Shown: piece by piece, positions 6,777 to 12,459 of the stretch | How the letters are laid out: every line of letters starts with the position of its first letter | How positions within the stretch are numbered: position 1 is the first letter of the stretch | Source of the DNA: Candidatus Forterrea sp. | GTDB lineage: Archaea > Iainarchaeota > Iainarchaeia > Iainarchaeales > JAAZKV01 | Direction of reading: 5' to 3' | Length of the DNA: 18,072 nucleotides | Assembly (NCBI GenBank): GCA_020717885.1 | Contig: DYDN01000006.1 | Coordinates: 1-18,072 of the forward strand | Translations under genes and position numbers: made by a program | The notes under the pieces: model-generated | Databases searched by the model: none | Told to the model about the DNA's origin: nothing | The model's input: only the letters and a program-made list of their open reading frames with translations

Positions 6777-7716
6777 ATATGTCAAAGAACTTTTGCAGTC
6801 CGTTCAAGTCCTTTGCAGTTATTTGTTTGCATGTGACAAATGTCTGGAGAGTTACTCCTTCAAGCACATTTCCATCAAACGGAGTGTATCCTTTGAGGTG
6901 TATTCTTTGTGCATCTTCATTATTTTGAATATCTTTAATCGCTCTTTCAATCACCTTAATAACTTTTTTTGCTAGTTCCGGATTTTTTTCAGCAAAACTC
7001 ATGTTCACAACCCCAATTCCAGGGTAAAATGGGTCCGCAACGTATTTCTCTGCCGGAGCGCTTTCAATTATCTTCCCTAATTTTTTCTGTGTGATTGTGG
7101 TTGCTATTGGTTCTAGCGCAAGTAGCGCGTCAAGTTGTCCTGCCGCAAAAGCGGGCACTTGTGTTGCTGGCGCAAGTTCAACAAGAACAACATCTTTATT
7201 TGCAATTAATCCATTCTGCGCTAGGATTTCAATTGCAATTGTCCTCCACTGAATTGAGCCTCCCCAAATTCCGAGTTTCTTTCCGTTTAAATCAGGAATT
7301 GAATTTATTGTGCTGTTGTTTGGCACAAGAAGAAAAGAGTTTCTTGGATTTTCTGCAGTGCTGCCCGCAAGACTGAAGAACTTTATTTTTCCTGGGCTTC
7401 TATACGAAGCAACTGCAACTATTCCTGCGGGTCCAGTGGCGCTGAAATCTATTTTGTCCTGAAGTATTGCGTCAACCAATTGATTAGGTGCTTCAAAGCG
7501 AGTTAGTTCCACTTTAATTCCCGCTTCCTCAAAATAATTATTATCAAGTGCAATATAAAGCGGGAGCCCGTGTGTTGTCGGGAGATTTCCTATCCTTACA
7601 ATTTCCTGTTTCTCTGTTCCTAATACAAACATTCCGCTTTGTGAAATTACAAGCAGCACTATTGCCGCTATTGCAACAAGTGCGACTACACCTGCTAACG
7701 TATACTTTGTCTCCAT
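6715..7716 (-). CDS. Membrane-anchored solute-binding protein SBP2 (NMT1/SsuA-like)
   Basis: This 333-residue protein binds the substrate outside the cell and delivers it to an ABC permease. Residues ~6-28 form a hydrophobic anchor with no lipobox Cys. The mature part has the family features RIGNLPTTHGLPLYIALDNN, FEAPNQLVDAILQDK, the LGIWGGSIQWRTIA hinge region and LDALLALEP. It is a close paralogue of SBP1, with a 28-base identical run (5796-5823 and 7157-7184). The start is ATG 7716, with GGGGTGA five bases before it; a GTG at 7725 lies inside that Shine-Dalgarno. Its promoter would lie near 7760-7773 on the minus strand, next to the inverted repeat at 7777-7788. It has no ATPase or permease of its own and probably feeds the leftward importer. 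Confidence 0.9.
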   Translation of the reverse strand: METKYTLAGVVALVAIAAIVLLVISQSGMFVLGTEKQEIVRIGNLPTTHGLPLYIALDNNYFEEAGIKVELTRFEAPNQLVDAILQDKIDFSATGPAGIVAVASYRSPGKIKFFSLAGSTAENPRNSFLLVPNNSTINSIPDLNGKKLGIWGGSIQWRTIAIEILAQNGLIANKDVVLVELAPATQVPAFAAGQLDALLALEPIATTITQKKLGKIIESAPAEKYVADPFYPGIGVVNMSFAEKNPELAKKVIKVIERAIKDIQNNEDAQRIHLKGYTPFDGNVLEGVTLQTFVTCKQITAKDLNGLQKFFDIFTKNKVIDGRVDVYSLNYCS

Positions 7717-7776
7717 TTCCCTCACCCCAACTCCTTGCAGAGAATTACTCCGCCCGCGGTTATTATGTGTTATTGT

Positions 7777-7788
7777 CCCCCTTGGGGG
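7777..7788. promoter_or_regulatory. Inverted repeat CCCCC-TT-GGGGG, probable operator
   Basis: This is the second copy of the element seen at 6444-6455, here between SBP2 and regulator 2. A wider symmetry ATTGT...ACAAT (7772-7776 and 7790-7794) flanks it. The TATA-like TTTTATA (7804-7810) of regulator 2 follows 15 bases later, the same distance as in the other copy. The position fits control of both divergent genes. Confidence 0.62.
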
Positions 7789-7832
7789 CTACAATAGAAA
7801 AGGTTTTATACTTGGTGAATAGATGTATTTGT

Positions 7833-8582
7833 ATGGACGCTTCCGCTTTGAGGGAGATTGGGCTTACTGATGGCGAAGCCAAGGTTTACTTGGCCCTTGC
7901 AAAAATTGGTTTATCAAAAACAGGTCCTTTGGCGGCCTCCGCAGGGGTTTCTTATTCCAAGGTTTACAAAATCCTTGCGCGCCTTGAGCTAAAGGGGCTT
8001 GCAACTCATGTGATTAAGGGGGGAGTAAAGCACTTTTCCGCATCCGAACCAAAGAGGCTACTGGATTACCTTGAGGATGAACAAAATAAAATTGATTCAA
8101 GAAAGGTTGCTCTTGAGAGAATGCTTCCTTCAATTGAGAAACAGTTCCATTCAGTTCCACACTCCGAGGCGGTTCTCTTTACAGGATTTAAGGCAGTGAC
8201 AAATGTTTTTCGTAATTTGCTTGATGAGCTGAATAAAGGGGATACCTATTGCATTATGGGTGTGCGTTATTTTGACGAGGTTTCGCAGATGAGGAATTTC
8301 TTTCATAAATACCATCAGATGCGTGCGTTGAAAGGGATTAAGGTAAAAATGATTGCCAATTATGATATGCGTGAGAAACTGGTGAAGCCCACAATGAAAT
8401 TTTCTGATGTGCGTTATTTTCCCAAGGAACTCGGGTTGAACATTAATGTTCTCCTTTACAATGGAAAAACATTCATTAATACTTGGGAGAATGATACAAT
8501 AAGCGTTCTCATCCAAAACAAAACAATTACTGACAGTATGCAGAGAATGTTTGATGAGTTCTGGAAAAACGCGGAAAAGTGA
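7833..8582 (+). CDS. TrmB-family transcriptional regulator 2
   Basis: This 249-residue protein has an N-terminal winged helix (residues ~1-70, with SYSKVYKILARLELKGL as recognition helix and wing), a short coiled linker (~80-100) and a C-terminal domain (LFTGFKAVTNVFRNLLDELN onward). The latter resembles the PLD-like sensor domain of archaeal TrmB proteins, which binds a small ligand. It is likely to act as a cytoplasmic, ligand-controlled repressor or activator of the SBP2 gene, from which it diverges. The ATG at 7833 is chosen because homology to regulator 1 begins there and a TATA-like box at 7804-7810 would give a leaderless mRNA. The open frame extends further upstream only as antisense of SBP2. 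It runs tail to tail with regulator 3. Confidence 0.88.
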   Translation: MDASALREIGLTDGEAKVYLALAKIGLSKTGPLAASAGVSYSKVYKILARLELKGLATHVIKGGVKHFSASEPKRLLDYLEDEQNKIDSRKVALERMLPSIEKQFHSVPHSEAVLFTGFKAVTNVFRNLLDELNKGDTYCIMGVRYFDEVSQMRNFFHKYHQMRALKGIKVKMIANYDMREKLVKPTMKFSDVRYFPKELGLNINVLLYNGKTFINTWENDTISVLIQNKTITDSMQRMFDEFWKNAEK

Positions 8583-8598
8583 GTTTGTTTTCTTTTGG

Positions 8599-9360
8599 CT
8601 ACGCCTTCTTCGCCCCGTTCCACAGAAGTCTGAAGAACGATTTGAATGACTCAGCCACTTCTTTGCTTTCGATTATTATTATTAGTGGTTCCTCTGCCCA
8701 GACAGCCATAAGAGTTTTATTTGAGTATACATTTATTGTCACGGGCATTGAGTGTTCTTCTGAAACAAAACGCACGTTTGTGTATGGCTCGCTTTTTCTA
8801 TCTTTTCCGATTGTATCTTTGTATCTTTGGTCTATGAGAAGATTGCACACTAGTTTCTTTGCAACGCGTTGTTCGTGGAAGTGCCGCATAAATCTTCTAA
8901 ATCTTGGCGCTATTGATTCGGGAATATTAATTGAAAAAACATACCATTCGTCTGAAGGGATTCCACCACTAAGCAGTTCGTTAAAGCCAGTTCTTACTGC
9001 ATCCCATCCTGTAAATAGGTTTGCTATTACTCCTTTTTTCTTCTTTTGAGACACTTGGGAAAGGATTGAGGAAATATCTCCATATTTTTTCAGAAAATCT
9101 TTCTTTCTTTCTTCGAGTTTCATGTTGAGCATTATAGGGTCAAGCGAGCGGTATTCTCGTTTCTTGTTAATTACTACAAACGAAGCAAAGCCCTTCTGAA
9201 CAAGCTGGTCAAGCACAAAGTAGGCGACTGATTTGTTTATCCCAAGTTTTGAGGCAATCGCGGTTCCGGTTGAGGGGCCAAGGTTCACCAGCGCCTCAAG
9301 TATTTTGCCCTCGTTGCCAGTTAGTCCAAATTCAGAAAAGAGTTCATTATTTGTGACCAT
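8599..9360 (-). CDS. TrmB-family transcriptional regulator 3
   Basis: This 253-residue regulator has an N-terminal winged helix (FGLTGNEGKILEALVNLGPS, recognition region NKSVAYFVLDQLVQKGF). A helical linker follows (~80-110), then a C-terminal sensor domain like that of regulator 2 (NLFTGWDAVRTGFNELL to FRLLWNGAKK). It is clearly more distant from regulators 1 and 2 than they are from each other. It diverges from SBP3 across an 83-base gap with a perfect 14-bp palindrome, so it probably controls the rightward SBP3-ATPase-permease operon and itself. The start is ATG 9360; AGTGAT lies three to four bases upstream, so a weak leader-dependent start is possible. The 17 bases between its end and that of regulator 2 hold nothing visible. 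Confidence 0.88.
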   Translation of the reverse strand: MVTNNELFSEFGLTGNEGKILEALVNLGPSTGTAIASKLGINKSVAYFVLDQLVQKGFASFVVINKKREYRSLDPIMLNMKLEERKKDFLKKYGDISSILSQVSQKKKKGVIANLFTGWDAVRTGFNELLSGGIPSDEWYVFSINIPESIAPRFRRFMRHFHEQRVAKKLVCNLLIDQRYKDTIGKDRKSEPYTNVRFVSEEHSMPVTINVYSNKTLMAVWAEEPLIIIIESKEVAESFKSFFRLLWNGAKKA

Positions 9361-9376
9361 ATTATCACTTGTAGTC

Positions 9377-9390
9377 GTACAGTACTGTAC
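9377..9390. promoter_or_regulatory. Perfect 14-bp palindrome, probable operator of regulator 3
   Basis: GTACAGTACTGTAC is identical to its reverse complement. It lies 17 bases before the start of regulator 3 and 54 before SBP3. A TATTAA box at 9401-9407 reads as TATA-like on both strands. For regulator 3 the palindrome would then fall near the transcription start, and for SBP3 just upstream of the box. This arrangement would let one protein repress its own gene while controlling the transporter. Confidence 0.65.
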
Positions 9391-9443
9391 TAATCTTACT
9401 TATTAATCCCCGCCAAAGAATATAAATCTATTGAGGTGAGTAA

Positions 9444-10427
9444 ATGAAGGTAAGTAAAAATGTGTTAGTAATTGTTGGGGTGGTTATTGTAATTGCCGTT
9501 GCGCTTGGCGCAGGGGCATTTTTAACAAACACTCCTCAGGAAAATAAGGTCGTTATTCACGCGGCATATTTGCCGGCGGTGCAGAGTCTTCCTCTTTTTG
9601 TTGCAGTAGAGCAGGGAATGTTTGCTAGCGCGGGGCTTGATGTACAAATAGAGCGTATAGAGTCTCCAAACCAAATAATTGATTCTTTGGTTTCAGGGAA
9701 AATGGATGCGGGTGCACCAAGTGTTGCTGCAGGAATCACAGCAATAGTAGAAGCGAAGAATCCTGGCGCGCTAAAGATTTACTCTTTAACTTGCGGAACA
9801 ATCGGGGTTTTGAATGATGAATTAATTGTGGCAAAGGATTCAAACATTCAGACTATTTCGGATTTGAGAGGAAAGAAGCTTGGGCATATTCCAGGAGTGC
9901 AGTTTCAAACCATGGCTAAAAAAGTTTTGGCTGTGAACGGGGTAAATCCAGCGGATGTTACTCTTATTGAGCTAGCGATTCCAACTCAGTTAACCAGTAT
10001 TTCTTCAGGCGCGGTTGATGCGGTTCTTACGCTTGAACCAAATTCTACTCTTGGGGAATTCAAAGGAGTATCAAGACTTCTTGTGGCAAATCCAATGGTG
10101 AAGAGCGTTGCTGATCCTTGGTGCGGAGCTGCGGGAGTAGTTTCAGCGGAGTTTGTGAAGAATCATCCGATTGAAGCGCAGAAATTCATAAAAGTAATGG
10201 GTGAAGCAATCGCGGAAATTGATTCAAATGCTCTGACTAGGGCGTACTTAGTGAGTTATTTGAAAGTTCCTGAAGCTGTTGCGAAAGCAACTCCGATGCC
10301 GATAATGGTGGCAGGTAGGGACGTGAACTCAACTTTCATTGACGCGTACCAGAAGTTTGTGAATGTGTTTGAAGAATACAAGGTGATTGATAAGGCGCCT
10401 GATGTAAGCAAATTATTTGTGAAGTAA
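9444..10427 (+). CDS. Membrane-anchored solute-binding protein SBP3 (NMT1/SsuA-like)
   Basis: This 327-residue binding protein has an N-terminal hydrophobic anchor (residues ~6-26, VLVIVGVVIVIAVALGAGAF) followed by the family's AAYLPAVQSLPLFVAVEQGM and IESPNQIIDSLVSGKMDAG. It also has the hinge region LGHIPGVQFQTMAKKVLAVN and VDAVLTLEP. It is related to SBP1 and SBP2 but clearly diverged, so its ligand may differ. It has a Cys pair (CGTIG near 118, WCGAAG near 228) not seen in SBP2, although SBP2 has its own Cys residues near the C-terminus. The ATG at 9444 has a strong Shine-Dalgarno, GAGGTGA, four bases upstream. It is the first gene of a rightward operon with its own ATPase and permease. 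Confidence 0.92.
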   Translation: MKVSKNVLVIVGVVIVIAVALGAGAFLTNTPQENKVVIHAAYLPAVQSLPLFVAVEQGMFASAGLDVQIERIESPNQIIDSLVSGKMDAGAPSVAAGITAIVEAKNPGALKIYSLTCGTIGVLNDELIVAKDSNIQTISDLRGKKLGHIPGVQFQTMAKKVLAVNGVNPADVTLIELAIPTQLTSISSGAVDAVLTLEPNSTLGEFKGVSRLLVANPMVKSVADPWCGAAGVVSAEFVKNHPIEAQKFIKVMGEAIAEIDSNALTRAYLVSYLKVPEAVAKATPMPIMVAGRDVNSTFIDAYQKFVNVFEEYKVIDKAPDVSKLFVK

Positions 10428-10482
10428 CAATGTTTGCGAGATGGTAATGGCAAAAAATAAGAGAAATTGTTGGGGGGATGGG

Positions 10483-11241
10483 ATGGATAAGCATATTGAA
10501 ATAAATAAAGTATCCAAAGCTTACCCCCTCGGCCAGAACAATGGAAAAAAAATGCATGTGCTTGACGAGCTTTCCCTAAAAATAAAAAAAGGGGAGTTTG
10601 TTTCAATTCTTGGTCCTAATGGTTGCGGGAAGAGCACTTTGATTAGAACAATTGCGGGACTTGATGAACCAGATTCTGGGAAAGTGACTATTTTTGGTTC
10701 TCATCCGGCCGAAGTGCAAATTGGGTATGTGCCTCAGCACGTATCTAAATCACTTTATCCTTGGTTTGACTCAAGGAAAAATATTGAACTAGCATGGCCC
10801 CCTGGATTTGAGGGAGAAGCGAAGAGTCAGACAAGTAAATTACTTTCTAAGTTTGGGATTGAGAATTACTCAAATTATTATCCTTATCAGCTTTCGGGGG
10901 GATTTAAGCAACTCATTGCAATTGCGCGCGCCACAGCAAGATCAAAAGTGTTTATCTTTGATGAATCATTGAATGGGTTGGATTATCACAATAAAACTGT
11001 GGTTGAAAACGGAATTCTAAAACTTAGGGACGGAGAAAATACGGTGATAATGGTTTCACACGATATTGACTCGGCGGTGTTGCTTTCCGACAAAGTAATT
11101 GTTTTGTCAAATAAGCCGGCAAGGATTCAGGCAAAAATTCCTGTGGCATTGCCAAACGAGAGAACCAATGACTTGAGATATTGCCCTGAATTCACACTAA
11201 TAACCAAAAAGGTGAGCGAGATCCTCGCGGAGTTGGGGTGA
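10483..11241 (+). CDS. ABC importer ATPase, NitT/TauT family (second system)
   Basis: This 252-residue ATPase shows Walker A GPNGCGKST (44-52), Q-loop Gln85, signature LSGGFKQ (137-143), Walker B VFIFDES (156-162), D-loop NGLD and switch His193. Walker B ends in Glu-Ser where most relatives, including the first ATPase, have Glu-Pro. The catalytic Glu is kept. The signature has Phe in place of Gln after the glycines. Start choice: the ATG at 10483 aligns with the start of the first ATPase and follows a G-rich stretch (10472-10477). ATGs at 10441 and 10447 would add 12-14 polar residues with no homology. It follows SBP3 by 55 bases, or 13 with the long start, and overlaps or abuts the permease. 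Confidence 0.9.
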   Translation: MDKHIEINKVSKAYPLGQNNGKKMHVLDELSLKIKKGEFVSILGPNGCGKSTLIRTIAGLDEPDSGKVTIFGSHPAEVQIGYVPQHVSKSLYPWFDSRKNIELAWPPGFEGEAKSQTSKLLSKFGIENYSNYYPYQLSGGFKQLIAIARATARSKVFIFDESLNGLDYHNKTVVENGILKLRDGENTVIMVSHDIDSAVLLSDKVIVLSNKPARIQAKIPVALPNERTNDLRYCPEFTLITKKVSEILAELG

Positions 11242-12041
11242 TAAGTGTGGATTTCAAATTTGTGGGGGCTTCTTCAGTTATTGGGAAAGTTATTCGCATA
11301 GACAAATTTCCTATCGTGGGATTTGTAATGCTATTTGTTCTTTGGGGGGTTGTTTCTCTTTCTGGCGTGCTAAATAGTTTTCTTTTCCCTTCCCCCGTTT
11401 CGGTGATAGAGCGCTTCTTTGAGCTATTCTTAAGAGCGGAAATATTCACTGATTTATCAAGCACGCTAATAAAGATTTTCACTGCGCTTATTTTTGGAAG
11501 TGCAATAGGTTTTGGAATTGGGGTTCTTCTTGCCAGATGGGACGTTGTGTACAAATCCCTCTCACCGATGCTTGATTTCTTTAGAAGTATCCCGGCTACA
11601 GCACTCTTCCCATTGTTTTTGATAATAATTGGTGCAGGGGATTTGACAAACACTGCCCTTGTAATGTGGGTGTGCGCGATTTACCTTTCCCTATACGTTT
11701 CAAAAGGGCTAAGGAGCACTAGCGAGGATTATTTGCTTATGGCGCGGAGCCTAAGGAAATCAAATCTTGAGATTTTTTTGCATGTGCGCCTAAGGGAAGC
11801 GCTTCCATTTATTTTCGTTGGGATTCGTACTGCGGTAAGTTTAGCGGTTGTTGTAATTATAGTTACAGAAATGTTTATTGGAACAAGTCACGGCTTAGGA
11901 AAAGCACTAATTGATGCGGCGTATTCCTATGATATAACAAAACTCTATGCCACAATAATAGTTGTAGGGCTTATTGGTTACTTTTTGAATAGAGTAGTAA
12001 TTTATGCTGAAAAGAAAATGGTGCACTGGGAAGGAAAGTAA
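11238..12041 (+). CDS. ABC importer permease, NitT/TauT family (second system)
   Basis: This integral membrane permease of about 265 residues is homologous to the one at 3817-4560. Both share FFRSIPATALFPLFLI-like, FVGIRTAVSLAVVVIIVTEMF and a C-terminal VHWEGK ending. The EAA coupling loop is around ARSLRKSNLEIFLHVRLREA. It differs from the first by ~20 extra N-terminal residues. Two GTG starts are possible: 11238, which overlaps the ATPase stop (GTGA) and has GGAG six bases upstream, and 11247, with GGGGTGA five bases upstream. I cannot separate them. It is the last gene of the rightward operon and, with SBP3 and the second ATPase, forms a complete importer of unknown substrate. Confidence 0.92.
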   Translation: MISVDFKFVGASSVIGKVIRIDKFPIVGFVMLFVLWGVVSLSGVLNSFLFPSPVSVIERFFELFLRAEIFTDLSSTLIKIFTALIFGSAIGFGIGVLLARWDVVYKSLSPMLDFFRSIPATALFPLFLIIIGAGDLTNTALVMWVCAIYLSLYVSKGLRSTSEDYLLMARSLRKSNLEIFLHVRLREALPFIFVGIRTAVSLAVVVIIVTEMFIGTSHGLGKALIDAAYSYDITKLYATIIVVGLIGYFLNRVVIYAEKKMVHWEGK

Positions 12042-12102
12042 ATATATTAACAAATTCTCCCTCCCCCAAACAATTAAGTAGGTTTTCTGCCAACTATTCT
12101 AT

Positions 12103-12356
12103 ATGACTAAAAAGAGTGCCCCTGGGCCTGGCAAGAAAAATGCTTCCGCTAGGCGTGCATTAAGAAGGAAAACGGATTCCGCTAAATTAAATGCCAAGCA
12201 AAAGAAGTGGCAAAAAGTTTAGGCGCTGCAACGATGCAGGTGCTTATTTCCCAGCCCGAGGCAATGGCACGTTTTTCTGGGAGACGAGGGGTATACTCCC
12301 AGCTTTTGAGAGAAGTAATTCAACAACGGCTTAAGGGATTAAGAAAAAAGAAATGA
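12103..12356 (+). pseudogene. Small basic protein in two frames (possible frameshift)
   Basis: The first frame, from ATG 12103, gives a 39-residue, very basic, Ala-rich peptide (MTKKSAPGPGKKNASARRAL...) ending at TAG 12220. A second frame carries straight on as SLGAATMQVLISQPEAMARF and ends KGLRKKK before TGA at 12354. One extra A in the run of five at 12212-12216 would join them into a single 84-residue protein. I do not recognise the family; the charge suggests nucleic acid or ribosome binding, but that is a guess. A weak TATA-like AATTAAG (12072-12078) lies about 25 bases upstream of the ATG. Alternatively there are two separate tiny genes (the second from ATG 12234), or chance ORFs. The gap 12042-12102 shows nothing else. 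Confidence 0.5.
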
Positions 12357-12400
12357 AAAGCAGTTTCCTTCTTTTGTGTCCCCAAATCGTACTAATTACC

Positions 12401-12408
12401 TTTATTAA
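12401..12408 (+). promoter_or_regulatory. TATA-like box for pyruvate, phosphate dikinase
   Basis: TTTATTAA lies about 52 bases before the PPDK ATG. It would place the transcription start near 12430 and give a leader of about 30 nt containing the AGGAGGA Shine-Dalgarno. Confidence 0.45.
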
Positions 12409-12459
12409 TCTTTTTTCTCTGGTTCTGTCAAAATACTGGTGAGTTTAGGAGGAATATTT

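Noticed and set aside
7548..7832. 95-codon N-terminal extension of regulator 2
   Set aside because: It is antisense of SBP2 and of the promoter region; homology to regulator 1 starts at the ATG at 7833 and a TATA-like box precedes it.
8579..9049. 156-codon open frame on the plus strand overlapping regulator 2's stop
   Set aside because: It is antisense of regulator 3, which has clear family motifs; the product looks like random Ser/Phe-rich sequence.
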